A stretch of DNA of 64,000 nt from Streptomyces xylophagus (GCF_000716435.1 NZ_JNWO01000007.1:558001-622000), one strand, 5' to 3'; numbered from the stretch's first letter, positions 51,920 through 61,392 are shown. Notes: a model not told the origin generated them from the letters alone. A program made the numbers and translations.

Positions 51920-52282
51920 TCAGCGGCGAGCGAGTTGCCGCTCTCCGCCCGCGCCGGGCCGGTAGTCCATACCGTAGTGCTGGAAGATCGCCTCCTCCCC
52001 CTCGGCCGGCAGGATGTCGTCCGTGCCGATCGACGGCGCCTTCTTCACCAGCGCCTTCGCGTAGGTGACCTTGACGTAGTCGGGTCCGAGGACCGCGTCG
52101 TCGAGGGGAACGAAAGCCAGTCGTTGACGCGTGGGCAGTCCGATGCGGACGGTGGCCATGGCCGACTCGTCGGTGGCGGTGTCCACGTAGACCGATTCGA
52201 GCACGCCGATCTTGTGCCCCTCGGAGTCGACGACGTTGCGGTTGCGCCACTCGCGGATATCGGCCGCGTGGATCGTTTTCAT
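51920..52282 (-). CDS. PRC-barrel domain protein
   Basis: 120 residues: IREWRNRNVVDSEGHKIGVL, ESVYVDTATDESAMATVRIG, RLAFVPLDDAVLGPDYVKV is a PRC barrel. The remaining tail includes DDILPAEGEEAIFQHYGMDY, common in Streptomyces stress-associated PRC proteins. Likely a cytoplasmic small-molecule or protein-binding module; no enzyme activity known. ATG 52282; ribosome site AGGAGACAGAAC upstream. Divergent from rpoA. Confidence 0.88.
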   Translation of the reverse strand: MKTIHAADIREWRNRNVVDSEGHKIGVLESVYVDTATDESAMATVRIGLPTRQRLAFVPLDDAVLGPDYVKVTYAKALVKKAPSIGTDDILPAEGEEAIFQHYGMDYRPGAGGERQLARR

Positions 52283-52609
52283 GTTCTGTCTCCTGAGCGC
52301 CGGTCCAGAACGGGTTCCCCCTCGATCGTCTCTGACACCACAGCCGAACCCGGCAAAAGGTGCGCGTCAGGTGGGTCGGGCGCGCTGCCGGAGCAGGTAC
52401 CCGCCGACGACCGGAGCGGGCCCGGAGCGGGCAGCGCCAGGGCGCGCGGAAGTCGTAGGCTGGTGTCCGGTACCCTTCCGGTCTCCTCTCCTGGTCGGGA
52501 GACGGGTGGTTCGGCCACGGCGGAGACCGTATCGCTCGCGCCGCCCCGTACCCTTCGTGGTGTCCACGGCGTCACATAGCGGGCGCCAAACCACTGGAGG
52601 CAACACCCC
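52283..52609. promoter_or_regulatory. Leader/promoter region of the extra rpoA
   Basis: 327 bases without a gene. GTACCCTTC occurs twice (52470-52478 and 52548-52556), each possibly a TACCCT -10 box; no -35 is clear. GGAGG lies nine bases before the GTG at 52610. There is no ribosomal protein gene on either side. Confidence 0.45.
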
Positions 52610-53629
52610 GTGCTGATTGCTCAGCGTCCGTCCCTGACCGAAGAAGTTGTCGACGAGTTCCGCTCCCGGTTCGTCATCGAGCCGCTGGAGCCGGGCTTCG
52701 GCTACACCCTCGGGAACTCCCTGCGTCGTACGCTCCTGTCCTCGATCCCGGGTGCGGCGGTCACCAGCATCCGGATCGACGGTGTCCTGCACGAGTTCAC
52801 CACCGTGCCGGGCGTCAAGGAAGACGTCACCGACCTGATCCTCAACATCAAGCAGCTCGTCGTCAGCAGCGAGCAGGACGAGCCTGTCGTGATGTACCTG
52901 CGCAAGCAGGGCCCGGGTCTGGTCACCGCCGCCGACATCGCGCCCCCGGCCGGTGTCGAGGTGCACAACCCCGACCTCGTCCTCGCCACGCTCAACGGCA
53001 AGGGCAAGCTGGAGATGGAGCTGACCGTCGAGCGCGGTCGCGGCTACGTCTCGGCTGTTCAGAACAAGCAGGTGGGCCAGGAGATCGGCCGTATCCCGGT
53101 CGACTCCATCTACAGCCCCGTGCTGAAGGTCACGTACAAGGTCGAGGCGACCCGTGTCGAGCAGCGCACCGACTTCGACAAGCTGATCGTCGACGTCGAG
53201 ACGAAGCAGGCCATGCGGCCGCGTGACGCCATGGCGTCGGCCGGCAAGACCCTGGTCGAGCTGTTCGGTCTCGCCCGCGAGCTGAACTTCGACGCCGAGG
53301 GCATCGACATGGGCCCGTCCCCCGTGGACGCCGCTCTTGCCGCCGATCTCGCCCTGCCGATCGAGGAGTTGGAGCTCACGGTCCGCTCCTACAACTGCCT
53401 CAAGCGCGAGGGCGTCCACTCGGTGGGCGAGCTGCTGGCGCGTTCCGAGGCCGACCTGATGGACATCCGCAACTTCGGTGCGAAGTCCATCGACGAGGTC
53501 AAGGAGAAGCTGGCCGGCATGGGCCTCGGTCTCAAGGACAGCCCGCCCGGACTGAACCTGACGGCCGCCACCGACACCTACGGCGCCGACGACGTGGACG
53601 CGGGCTTCGTGGAGACCGAGCAGTACTGA
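52610..53629 (+). CDS. rpoA: RNA polymerase alpha subunit (extra, solitary copy)
   Basis: 339 residues, full length. The N-terminal domain begins [20 protein letters not shown] and contains [20 protein letters not shown], the dimerisation and beta-binding region. The C-terminal domain has [20 protein letters not shown], a standard DNA/activator-binding core. No frame damage. In Streptomyces the housekeeping rpoA lies in the rpsM-rpsK-rpsD-rpoA-rplQ cluster; here it is flanked by PRC-barrel and iclR genes, so it is probably a second copy. From memory, the N-terminal domain looks nearly identical to the housekeeping protein and differences gather in the last third. GTG 52610 follows GGAGG. Confidence 0.96.
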   Translation: MLIAQRPSLTEEVVDEFRSRFVIEPLEPGFGYTLGNSLRRTLLSSIPGAAVTSIRIDGVLHEFTTVPGVKEDVTDLILNIKQLVVSSEQDEPVVMYLRKQGPGLVTAADIAPPAGVEVHNPDLVLATLNGKGKLEMELTVERGRGYVSAVQNKQVGQEIGRIPVDSIYSPVLKVTYKVEATRVEQRTDFDKLIVDVETKQAMRPRDAMASAGKTLVELFGLARELNFDAEGIDMGPSPVDAALAADLALPIEELELTVRSYNCLKREGVHSVGELLARSEADLMDIRNFGAKSIDEVKEKLAGMGLGLKDSPPGLNLTAATDTYGADDVDAGFVETEQY

Positions 53630-53667
53630 CCGCTGCGCTGCGCCGGCCGTGGAGACGCTCCGCGGAC

Positions 53668-53696
53668 GGGGACAGGGAATCCCCCACACTGTCCCC
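53668..53696 (+). terminator. Hairpin after rpoA
   Basis: GGGGACAG and CTGTCCCC, eight pairs, 13-base loop, 39 bases past the rpoA stop. No T-run. It separates rpoA from iclR. Confidence 0.6.
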
Positions 53697-53794
53697 TGCC
53701 CGGAGGGAAACCTCGGCCGGGCCGGCGCCCCACGTCAACCGCCCGTTACCAGCCGAAAGAACCTGCTCAGAGTCCCAAACGTAAACGGCTTGTA

Positions 53795-53821
53795 CCGCAC
53801 TACGCGTATAGTTTCGCTGTG
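53795..53821 (+). promoter_or_regulatory. Leaderless promoter of iclR with degenerate regulon site
   Basis: TATAGT (53807-53812) ends six bases before the GTG at 53819 and no ribosome site exists. The stretch CGCACTACGCGTATAGTTTC shares GCGTATAG with the site before the ferredoxin gene, and on the other strand both carry AGCGAAAC. Autoregulation is inferred. Confidence 0.6.
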
Positions 53822-54616
53822 AGCAACTACAGTCCAGATACTGAAACAACAGGTTCGCAGTCCGGCGGAGTTCAGTCCGTGGACCGTGCCATCAGCGTGC
53901 TGGAGATCCTGGCCCAGCGTGGCGAGGCCGGTGTCAGCGAGGTGGCCGGCGAGATCGATGTTCACAAGTCGACGGCGTTCCGGCTGCTCGGGGCCCTGGA
54001 GGCACGGGGGTTGGTGGAGCAGGCCGGCGAACGCGGCAAGTACCGGCTGGGGTTCGGGATCGTACGGCTGGCCGGCGCGGTCACCGGACGTATCGACATC
54101 ACCCAGCAGGGCCGCCCGGTCTGCGAGCGCCTCGCCGAGGACATCGGCGAGACCGTCAACATCGCCGTCATGCAGGAGCAGTACGCGATCAACCTGTACG
54201 AGGTGCGCGGCCCCGGCGCCGTCACCGCGCACAACTGGGTAGGAGAACTCACCCCGTTGCACGCCACCTCCAGCGGCAAGGTCCTGCTGGCCCACCTGCC
54301 CGCGAAGGAGCGCGCCACGCTGCTCGCGGAGGCCGGCCTGAAGAAGGTGACCCCGCACACCATCACCTCGAAGACGAAGCTCGAGAAGAACCTCGCCGAG
54401 GCCCGGGAGCGCGGATACGCCTGGACCCTGGAGGAGTTGGAGGTCGGGCTGCACGCCGTGGCCGCCCCGGTGCGCAACCGGGACGGCGAGGTCATCGCGG
54501 CGGTGAGCGCCTCGGGACCGGCGTACCGCTTCACCGAGGAGCGGCTGCACGAACTCGCCCCGGTGCTGGTCAAGGGCGCCGAGGAGATCAGCCACCGCAT
54601 GGGCTACCTGGGCTGA
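53819..54616 (+). CDS. IclR-family transcriptional regulator
   Basis: 265 residues. N-terminal winged helix: SVDRAISVLEILAQRGEAGV, SEVAGEIDVHKSTAFRLLGA, LEARGLVEQ. C-terminal effector domain: LGFGIVRLAGAV, TSSGKVLLAHLP, GYAWTLEELEVGLHAVAAPV, AVSASGPAYR. It sits beside the Rieske betaine-oxygenase operon (convergent) and its own promoter carries a version of the palindrome that recurs before the choline/betaine genes. I infer that it controls that regulon; the ligand could be betaine, dimethylglycine or choline. The start is a GTG at a leaderless promoter. Confidence 0.93.
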   Translation: MSNYSPDTETTGSQSGGVQSVDRAISVLEILAQRGEAGVSEVAGEIDVHKSTAFRLLGALEARGLVEQAGERGKYRLGFGIVRLAGAVTGRIDITQQGRPVCERLAEDIGETVNIAVMQEQYAINLYEVRGPGAVTAHNWVGELTPLHATSSGKVLLAHLPAKERATLLAEAGLKKVTPHTITSKTKLEKNLAEARERGYAWTLEELEVGLHAVAAPVRNRDGEVIAAVSASGPAYRFTEERLHELAPVLVKGAEEISHRMGYLG

Positions 54617-54623
54617 ACCGACG

Positions 54624-55754
54624 TCACCCCTGCTGAATCCCCAGGCGCTCGTTCACCCAGTCATGGAAGGCGCCGATGTGGTGCTCGCTGGGCACCAGCA
54701 CCCCGCCCTTGGCGTACATCCGGGAACTCATCCCGGGCTGGGTGCGCTCGCAGGCCTCGAAGTCCTGGCGGTTGACCCGGTCGAAGAGTTCCACGGACCG
54801 GCTGACGTCCTTGCCGCTCTCGACGACGTGCGGGAGATAGAGCCAGTCGCACTCGACGATCGTGCGGTCGACGGCCACCGGGTACATCCGGTGGAAGATC
54901 ACGTGATCCGGGACGAGGTTGATGAACACCTGCGGCTTGATGGTGATCGCGTAGTAACGGCGGTCCTGGTCGTCGCTCACCCCTGGAATGCGGTCGAGTC
55001 CTTCCGAGCCGTCCACGGTGAATCCCTGGACCTCCTCACCGAACTCCGCGCCGTGGCCGACGTAGTACTGCGCGGCGTAGCCGTCGGCGAACTCCGGTAG
55101 TACCTCGGTGAGTTCGGGGTGGATCGTGGCGCAGTGGTAGCACTCCATGAAGTTCTCGATGATGAGCTTCCAGTTGGCCTTCACGTCGTAGACGATGCGC
55201 TTGCCCACCGAGAGGTGGTCGACGTCGTAGTGCTCCAGGGACTCCACGTCGCCGAGCCGGGTGACGACCTCGCTGATGACGTCCTCGTCGAACGACGGCG
55301 GGTTCTCCGCCAGGTTGACCCACACATAGCCGAGCCATTCGCGGACGGCGACACTCACCAGCCCGAACTCGGTGCGGCCGACGTCGGGCATCTTCGTGAG
55401 GTTGGGCGCCGCGACGAGCTTGCCGTTCAGGTCGTACGTCCAGGCGTGGTACGGGCATTGGAAGGCCCGTTTCACCTCGCCGGCCTCCTCCGTGCACAAC
55501 TTCGCGCCGCGGTGTCGGCAGACGTTGAAGTAGGCGCGTATCGAGTTGTCGCGGGCACGCGTGATCAGGATGCTCTCGCGGCCCACGTCGACGGTCCGGA
55601 AGGCGCCGGGCTTGGCCAGGTCCGAGGAGCGCACGACGCAGAACCACATCGTCTCGAAGATGCGTTCCTGCTCCTGGGCGAAGATTTCCGGGTCCGTGTA
55701 GGCGGAACCGGGCAGGGTGGCGATCAGGCTGTCCGGCAGGCTGGTCGAGGTCAC
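54624..55754 (-). CDS. Rieske non-heme iron oxygenase, likely glycine betaine monooxygenase
   Basis: 376 residues. Rieske cluster CRHRGAKLC...CPYHAW (C-x-H-x17-C-x2-H) at about 89-111. Mononuclear iron site NFMECYHCATIHPEL (His, His, with Asp later). The substrate domain resembles GbcA/BmoA-type demethylases. It would hydroxylate glycine betaine, giving dimethylglycine and formaldehyde, with electrons from the adjoining reductase and ferredoxin. Carnitine or stachydrine demethylation are alternatives. GTG 55754 follows GAGGAG; a longer frame upstream is a read-through of the reductase gene's shadow. Confidence 0.9.
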   Translation of the reverse strand: MTSTSLPDSLIATLPGSAYTDPEIFAQEQERIFETMWFCVVRSSDLAKPGAFRTVDVGRESILITRARDNSIRAYFNVCRHRGAKLCTEEAGEVKRAFQCPYHAWTYDLNGKLVAAPNLTKMPDVGRTEFGLVSVAVREWLGYVWVNLAENPPSFDEDVISEVVTRLGDVESLEHYDVDHLSVGKRIVYDVKANWKLIIENFMECYHCATIHPELTEVLPEFADGYAAQYYVGHGAEFGEEVQGFTVDGSEGLDRIPGVSDDQDRRYYAITIKPQVFINLVPDHVIFHRMYPVAVDRTIVECDWLYLPHVVESGKDVSRSVELFDRVNRQDFEACERTQPGMSSRMYAKGGVLVPSEHHIGAFHDWVNERLGIQQG

Positions 55755-55831
55755 AGAGCACTCCTCGGAGAACGTCGTGGGTCGGTCATTCACGCGCCGG
55801 GAAGAGCGACTCCGGACGGCGTAGGTACGGT

Positions 55832-57001
55832 TCAACTCACCCTGGCGGCAAGCTGTTTGCGCCACCGCATGAACAGCCGCGGCTGGTTCATCGCGAGCAC
55901 GGCGACCGGCTGCCCGGCACACCGGTAGACGGCGAGGAAACTGCGGTCGCCCGGGGCGCCCTCCTCGACGGTCACACTGTCGGCGCCGGCCGCATGACCG
56001 GCGAACTGGATCTTCACGCCGTACTGGTCCGACCAGAAGTACGGCGGCCGCGGCGCCCCCGCCTCCACCGCACCCCACGACAACAATGCGGCCACGGCCG
56101 CCTCGGGCCGCTCCCGCGCACCGGTCCAGTGCTCCACCCGCCGGTGGAACCCCGCCTGCGGGTCGTACCAGGAAGCACAATCGCCTACGGCGACCACACC
56201 CGCGACGCTGGTACGGCCGTCGGCACCGCACTTGACGCCGTTGTCGAGCTCGACGCCGGAGCCCTCCAGCCACTCGACACACGGCCGAGCGCCGACACCG
56301 ACGACGACGATGTCCGCGGGGACGGTTCGCCCGTCCTCCAGCAGCACGGCGTCGACCCGGTCCTCGCCGCTCAGCCCTTTGACCCCGACACCGCACAACA
56401 GCCGTACGCCGTGGGCCTCGTGGAGGGCGGAGACGACGCCGCCCATGGTCTCGCCGAGCGGTCCCGCGAGGGGGGTCGGTGCCGCCTCGATCACCGTCAC
56501 GTCGAGTCCGAGGGCGTACGCGGTGGAGGCGACCTCGGCGCCGATGAACCCGCCGCCGATCACCACCAGCCGTCCGCCCAGGGCGAGTTCGTCGCGCAGG
56601 GCGCGGGCGTCGTCCAGGGTGCGCAGGGTGTGCACGCCGGCCAGTCCGTCCGTGCCGGGCAGGTTCCGCGCCACCGCGCCGGTCGCGACGACGACGCCGT
56701 CGGCCCGGACCTCCCGCCCGTCGTCGAGCACCAGGACCCGCTCCGTGCCGTCGACTTGGAGGGCGACGGCACGCACACCGAGCAGCCACTCGGCCCGCAG
56801 ATCCTCGTCGTCCGTCTCCAGCAGGAGGTCGGCCTCGCCGACAGTGCCGGCCAGGAACTCCTTGGACAACGGCGGCCTGTCGTACGGGCGATGGGCTTCG
56901 TCGCCGATGACGACGAGCCCTCCGTCGTAGCCCTGTTTCCGCAGCGAGCGCGCCGCCGACAGCCCTGCCAGCGAGGCGCCCACCACGGCCACGGTCCTCA
57001 C
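55832..57001 (-). CDS. FAD-dependent ferredoxin reductase for the Rieske system
   Basis: 389 residues. FAD motif TVAVVGASLAGLSAARSLRK, PYDRPPLSKEFL, NAD motif VVIGGGFIGAEVASTAYALG, and VAVGDCASW near the C-terminus. This is the BphA4/ArRed family that reduces a Rieske or plant ferredoxin. Its GTG overlaps the ferredoxin stop (GTGA), and the oxygenase lies 77 bases downstream, so the three form an operon. Confidence 0.93.
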   Translation of the reverse strand: MRTVAVVGASLAGLSAARSLRKQGYDGGLVVIGDEAHRPYDRPPLSKEFLAGTVGEADLLLETDDEDLRAEWLLGVRAVALQVDGTERVLVLDDGREVRADGVVVATGAVARNLPGTDGLAGVHTLRTLDDARALRDELALGGRLVVIGGGFIGAEVASTAYALGLDVTVIEAAPTPLAGPLGETMGGVVSALHEAHGVRLLCGVGVKGLSGEDRVDAVLLEDGRTVPADIVVVGVGARPCVEWLEGSGVELDNGVKCGADGRTSVAGVVAVGDCASWYDPQAGFHRRVEHWTGARERPEAAVAALLSWGAVEAGAPRPPYFWSDQYGVKIQFAGHAAGADSVTVEEGAPGDRSFLAVYRCAGQPVAVLAMNQPRLFMRWRKQLAARVS

Positions 57002-57360
57002 GCGGGTCCTCCGGCGAGCCGGGACGCGACGCAGGGCGGCAGGTTCGGGGCGTCCGTGGACGGCACGACGTAGATCATGCCGTCCTGGACGAGCACCTCG
57101 TGGGTACGCACCGGGCGCTTGGCCGGCGGGGCGTCGACGGCTCCCGTCCGCAGGTCGAACTTCGAAGCGTGCAGCGGGCATTCCACCTCGCAGCCCTCCA
57201 GCCAGCCGTCGGCGAGCGAGGCGTCCTGGTGGGTGCACGTGTCGTCGATGGCGAAGACCTCGCCGTCGTCGGTGTGGAACACCGAAACCGGCGGATCGAT
57301 GTCGAGCCGGTAGGCCTCGCCTCGCGGCAGATCCACGAGAAGGCACGCGGGAATCATCAT
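56998..57360 (-). CDS. Rieske 2Fe-2S ferredoxin
   Basis: 120 residues. CTHQDASL and CPLHASKFDLRTG carry the 2Cys-2His cluster, and HTDDGEVFAIDD, YVV complete the NirD/BphA3-like fold. It would carry electrons from the reductase to the oxygenase. The N-terminal ATG ATG follows GAGGTGTC. First gene of the ferredoxin-reductase-oxygenase operon, with a regulon-type site starting nine bases upstream. Confidence 0.93.
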   Translation of the reverse strand: MMIPACLLVDLPRGEAYRLDIDPPVSVFHTDDGEVFAIDDTCTHQDASLADGWLEGCEVECPLHASKFDLRTGAVDAPPAKRPVRTHEVLVQDGMIYVVPSTDAPNLPPCVASRLAGGPA

Positions 57361-57368
57361 GACACCTC

Positions 57369-57403
57369 GGTGCGTATAGCGAAACGGATTGCGGTAAGCG
57401 CAA
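57369..57403. promoter_or_regulatory. Two regulon sites directly before ferredoxin
   Basis: GGTGCGTATAGCGAAAC (57369-57385, degenerate) and TTGCG-GTAAG-CGCAA (57389-57403, perfect five-base arms). Confidence 0.7.
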
Positions 57404-57471
57404 CGTCAGTTTGAGGGCGGCCCCAAACCCTTGTCAAGGCATCCTGAGGGCGGTTGGACCGCCGCCCGAGT

Positions 57472-57507
57472 GTTGCTTTTCACGCAACAGCGTGCGCGAC
57501 AAGCAAC
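57472..57507. promoter_or_regulatory. Two further regulon sites, distal
   Basis: GTTGC-TTTTCAC-GCAAC (57472-57488, perfect arms) and CGTGC-GCGACAA-GCAAC (57491-57507, imperfect). They lie about 110-145 bases before the ferredoxin start and just past the MBL stop. Confidence 0.6.
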
Positions 57508-57519
57508 ACCGGGAAGGGT

Positions 57520-58149
57520 TCAGAACCCTCGGTCGATCCACTCCTGAAGATGCGGAGCCTCGGCGGCGACGGTGGTCGTGTCCCCATGACCGGTGTGCAC
57601 GACGGTGCCGCCCGGCAGACCGAGCAGCCGCTCCCGGATCGAGTCGACGATGGTCGGGAAATCGCTGTACGACCGCCCTGTGGCCCCTGGCCCGCCCGCG
57701 AAGAGCGTGTCACCGCTGAAGAGGGCGTTCAGCCCCGGCGCGTACAGACACACGGCACCGGGCGCATGACCGGGCGTGTGCAGCACGGTCAGCTCGACCC
57801 CGGCCACCTCCACGACCTGTCCGTCGTCCAGTTCCCCGTCGGGTGACCGATCCGGGTGGGTCTGTTTCCACAGCGGCAGGTCGTCGGGATGCAGCAGGAT
57901 CGGAGCGCCGGTGCGGTCGGCGAGAGCCGGGGCGGCGTCGATGTGGTCGTTGTGGGCGTGGGTGCAGATGATCGCGGCCAGCCGGCGGTCGCCGATCGCC
58001 TCCGCGATGGCGTCGGCGTCATGGGCGGCGTCGATGACGACGACCTCGTGGTCGTCGCCGACGATCCACACGTTGTTGTCGACGCCCCAGGTGCCGCCGT
58101 CGAGCGTGAACTGCCCGGAGGTGACGAGGTGTTCGATGCGCGCGGCCAT
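57520..58149 (-). CDS. MBL-fold metallo-hydrolase beside formaldehyde dehydrogenase
   Basis: 209 residues. Glyoxalase-II-like motif THAHNDHID (H-x-H-x-D-H), [24 protein letters not shown]: all metal ligands intact. In actinobacteria an MBL gene commonly follows the S-(hydroxymethyl)mycothiol dehydrogenase gene and may hydrolyse the S-formyl product. ATG 58149 overlaps the original dehydrogenase stop (TGATG). Because of a deletion upstream, the dehydrogenase frame now continues through it, so it could also be made as the C-terminal part of a 523-residue fusion. Confidence 0.9.
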   Translation of the reverse strand: MAARIEHLVTSGQFTLDGGTWGVDNNVWIVGDDHEVVVIDAAHDADAIAEAIGDRRLAAIICTHAHNDHIDAAPALADRTGAPILLHPDDLPLWKQTHPDRSPDGELDDGQVVEVAGVELTVLHTPGHAPGAVCLYAPGLNALFSGDTLFAGGPGATGRSYSDFPTIVDSIRERLLGLPGGTVVHTGHGDTTTVAAEAPHLQEWIDRGF

Positions 58150-59091
58150 CAGAACACCACCACCGAACGCAGCACATCGCCGCCGTGCATCCGCTCGACC
58201 GCGCCCGAAGACGTCCAGGAGCGGGAGTTCGAGCTTCATCTCCGGGGTGGGCACACCGACGAGGACAACCGTCCCGGCGAGATCACGGGCGTAGAAGGCC
58301 TGCTTGTACGTCTCCGGGCGGCCGACCGCCTCGATGACGACATCCGCGCCGAAGCCACCGGTCAGCTCCCGGATCGCCTCGACGGGGTCGGACTCCTTGG
58401 AGTTGACGGCGTGCGTGGCGCCGAGGGAGCGGGCCTTCTCCAGTTTCCGGTCGTCGATGTCCACGGCGATGATCCGCGCCGCCCCCGCGAGCCGGGACCC
58501 GGCGATCGCCGCGTCACCGACCCCGCCACAACCGATGACGGCGACACTGTCACCGCGTCCGACGTTGCCGGTGTTGATGGCCGCGCCGATGCCGGCCATC
58601 ACGCCGCAGCCGAGCAGTCCGGCGGCGGCAGCCGACGCGGCGCGGTCGACCTTGGTGCACTGTCCCGCCGCGACCAGCGTCTTCTCGGCGAAGGCGCCGA
58701 TGCCGAGGGCCGGAGAGAGTTCGGTGCCGTCGAGCAGGGTCATCTTCTGCTTGGCGTTGTGGGTGTTGAAGCAGTACTGCGGCCGTCCGCGCCGACAGGC
58801 CCGGCAATTCCCGCACACGGCACGCCAGTTGAGGATCACGAAGTCACCGGGGGCGACATCGGTGACGCCCTCCCCCACCGACTCCACGACACCGGCGGCC
58901 TCGTGCCCCAGCAGGAACGGGAACTCGTCGTTGATGCCGCCCTCGCGATAGTGCAGATCGGTGTGGCAGACCCCGCAGGCCTCGACCTTCACCAGCGCCT
59001 CACCCGGACCGGGATCGGGGACGACGATCGTCTCCAGGCTGACGGGGGCACCCTTCCCCCGCGCGACGACAGCACGGACCTGGTGAGTCAT
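58149..59091 (-). pseudogene. Truncated S-(hydroxymethyl)mycothiol (formaldehyde) dehydrogenase
   Basis: The first ~298 residues are a normal zinc alcohol dehydrogenase of the mycothiol-dependent formaldehyde type: [37 protein letters not shown] zinc loop, [16 protein letters not shown]. After LLDVFGRG the frame is wrong. The expected end, [17 protein letters not shown] and stop, is present in another frame at 58149-58200. Some 46 residues are missing between, so about 140 bases were lost with a frame change. The C-terminal part of the coenzyme domain and the dimer interface are affected; activity is doubtful. ATG 59091 follows GGAGTGGCC. Confidence 0.85.
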
Positions 59092-59203
59092 GGCCACTCC
59101 TCCGCTGGTACGAGACCTGAGCGATACGTTGCTCATTACGGCACGCTTCTCACGTGTCGCAACACAGCATCATGGAGGGCCGAACGGGGGTCAAGGATCC
59201 GGG

Positions 59204-59764
59204 TCAGCGCACCCCGTCGGCGTCTCCGCCGCCGAGCCCCCGCAGAAAGGTGTCGACGACCATGTCGGCGGCCTGGGCGGCACTGTGGTCGGGCAGCTGC
59301 TGCGAGGCCAGGTGCATGAGCTGCGGCAGCAGTGAACTCGCCCATGCCGCAGGGATGTCGGCACGCAGGAGACCTTCGTCGGTGGCGCGCTGCAGGAAGG
59401 TGTCGACCTCCCGGATCAGGACGTCACGCCGCTCGCGGATGGTCTCGTCGGCCTTCATCCGGGCGAGTTCCACGGGCCAGGTGCGATTGACGCCGATGAT
59501 CCCCTCGACATACCGGTGCAGGGCCACGGCGACGGGAGCCTCGCGCAGCCTGGCGTCCTCGGTGGCCCGCTCGATCGCCTCGACGCGGGCCTCGTAGATG
59601 GCCGCCAGCAGTTCCTCGCGGGAAGCGAACCGCCGGTAGACGGTGCGCCGGTCGACACCGGCCTCAGCGGCGATCGCGGCGATGCTCGCGCCCGGATCGG
59701 CGGCGAGCATGCGCGCACCGGTGGTCAGGACGGCTTCGAGGTTGCGTACGGCGTCGGCTCTCAC
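59204..59764 (-). CDS. TetR-family transcriptional regulator
   Basis: 186 residues. Helix-turn-helix: GASIAAIAAEAGVDRRTVYR, RFASREELLAAIYE. The C-terminal ligand domain is all-helical. The start is GTG 59764; TATACT (rc of 59772-59777) ends seven bases upstream with no ribosome site, so a leaderless mRNA is likely. Divergent from an aldehyde dehydrogenase gene by 115 bases; a loose CTTCA/TGAAG pair around 59808-59831 could be its operator. Confidence 0.9.
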   Translation of the reverse strand: MRADAVRNLEAVLTTGARMLAADPGASIAAIAAEAGVDRRTVYRRFASREELLAAIYEARVEAIERATEDARLREAPVAVALHRYVEGIIGVNRTWPVELARMKADETIRERRDVLIREVDTFLQRATDEGLLRADIPAAWASSLLPQLMHLASQQLPDHSAAQAADMVVDTFLRGLGGGDADGVR

Positions 59765-59879
59765 GCAGCGAAGTATAGCCCGCTATCACCACACGCATGA
59801 GGCGATGCTTCATCTAAGTGCTACATTGAAGTGACAGATACCGAAAACGATCACCCCTCAACTCCTCGGGAGAGAGCAC

Positions 59880-61322
59880 ATGATCACCTACGACCGACTC
59901 TTCATCGCGGCTTCGTGGACCGCACCGAGCAACCCCGAGCTGCTCGACATCCGCTCGCCGCACGACCGGACGGTCATCGGCCGGGCCGCGCAGGCCGGCA
60001 CCGCCGACGTGGACCGCGCCGTGGCCGCAGCCCGCGCCGCCTTCGACGAGGGCCCCTGGCCCCGCACGGCACCCGCCGAACGCATCGCCGTCGTCCGGCG
60101 GCTCAACGCGCTGCGCGAGGCCGACGCCGAGAGGATCGCCGCGCTCATCTCCGCGGAAAACGGCTCGGCCGGCTGGTTCACGCTGGCCGGGCAGCCGGGG
60201 CTGGGACGGCAGGCGGGCGCCTACCTCAAGGCGGCCGAGGAACTCGGCTGGGAGGAGTCCCTGACGCCGTCCGACCCCGACTCCCCCACCCGGAGCGTGC
60301 TGCGGCGCGAACCCATCGGTGTCGTGGCCGCCGTCATTCCGTGGAACTCCCCGTTCTCGGCGGCCCTGGCCAAGCTCATCCCCGCACTGCTGGCCGGGAA
60401 CACCGTCGTACTGAAGGTGTCCCCGGAGAACTCGCTGAGCATGGGCTTCCTCGCCGAACTGCTGGAGCGGGCCGGCCTGCCGGAGGGCGTGGTCAGCGTC
60501 CTGCCCGCCGACCGGAAGACCAGCGAGTACCTCGTGTCGCACCCCGATGTGGACAAGATCGCGTTCACCGGCTCGACCCGGGCCGGCCGCAGGATCGCGT
60601 CCATCGCGGGCGAGCAGCTGAAGCGGGTCAGCCTGGAGCTGGGCGGCAAGTCGGCCGCCGTCGTCCTGGACGACGCCGACGTCGAACAGGCCGTGCAGGG
60701 GCTGAAGTTCGCCTCCCTGCTGAACAACGGCGAGGCATGCATCGCACAGACCCGCGTCCTCGCCCCGCGCAGCCGGTACGAGGAAGTCGTCGCCGCTCTC
60801 AAGACCCTCGTCGAGTCGCTCAAGGTCGGCGACCCGAGCGACCCCGACACCTTCATCGGCCCGATGGTCCGCCCCGACCAGCAGCAGCGCGTGCGCGACT
60901 ACATCGAACTCGGCATCAAGGAAGGCGCTCGGCTCGTCACCGGCGGTCCCCAGGTGCCGCCCGGCCTCGAAGGCGGCAACTACGTCACCCCTACCGTCTT
61001 CGCCGACGTGGACAACGCGATGCGCATCGCACAGGAGGAGATCTTCGGCCCGGTCCTGGTCGTCATCCCCTATGACGACGAGGACGACGCCGTGCGCATC
61101 GCCAACGACTCCGAGTACGGCCTCTCCGGTGGGGTGTGGTCCGCCGACCAGGACCGCGCGCTCGCCGTCGCCCGCCGCCTGCGTACCGGCACGGTCACCG
61201 TGAACGGCGCGCCCATCGCCTTCGACGGCCCCTTCGGCGGCTACAAGGCCAGCGGCATCGGCCGCGAGTACGGCGCCGTGGGGCTCGCCCAGTACGTCGA
61301 GTACAAGACGGTCACCCTGTGA
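59880..61322 (+). CDS. NAD(P)-dependent aldehyde dehydrogenase
   Basis: 480 residues. [31 protein letters not shown] cofactor motif, catalytic Glu in SLELGGKSA, catalytic Cys in [22 protein letters not shown]. Resembles the aldehyde dehydrogenases found with TetR repressors in actinobacterial hydrocarbon or alcohol oxidation. ATG 59880 follows GGGAGAG. Substrate not predictable; a place in the betaine pathway is possible but BetB is already present. Confidence 0.92.
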   Translation: MITYDRLFIAASWTAPSNPELLDIRSPHDRTVIGRAAQAGTADVDRAVAAARAAFDEGPWPRTAPAERIAVVRRLNALREADAERIAALISAENGSAGWFTLAGQPGLGRQAGAYLKAAEELGWEESLTPSDPDSPTRSVLRREPIGVVAAVIPWNSPFSAALAKLIPALLAGNTVVLKVSPENSLSMGFLAELLERAGLPEGVVSVLPADRKTSEYLVSHPDVDKIAFTGSTRAGRRIASIAGEQLKRVSLELGGKSAAVVLDDADVEQAVQGLKFASLLNNGEACIAQTRVLAPRSRYEEVVAALKTLVESLKVGDPSDPDTFIGPMVRPDQQQRVRDYIELGIKEGARLVTGGPQVPPGLEGGNYVTPTVFADVDNAMRIAQEEIFGPVLVVIPYDDEDDAVRIANDSEYGLSGGVWSADQDRALAVARRLRTGTVTVNGAPIAFDGPFGGYKASGIGREYGAVGLAQYVEYKTVTL

Positions 61323-61357
61323 CCGTCACACTCCATCGACCTACGCCTGCGAACACA

Positions 61358-61392
61358 GAAAAGACCGCTTTCCCATCGCTGAGAAAACGGCC
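61358..61392 (-). terminator. Terminator of tRNA-Pro
   Basis: On the minus strand GGCCGTTTTCTC pairs with GGGAAAGCGGTC (12 pairs including three G-U) and is followed by TTTTC. It lies 18 bases after the tRNA end and 35 after the aldehyde dehydrogenase stop on the other strand. Confidence 0.8.

Noticed and set aside
59121..59163. Additional regulon site before the formaldehyde dehydrogenase
   Set aside because: GTTGC and TCGCAAC half-sites exist but spacing is wrong for the N7 palindrome, so it was not counted.
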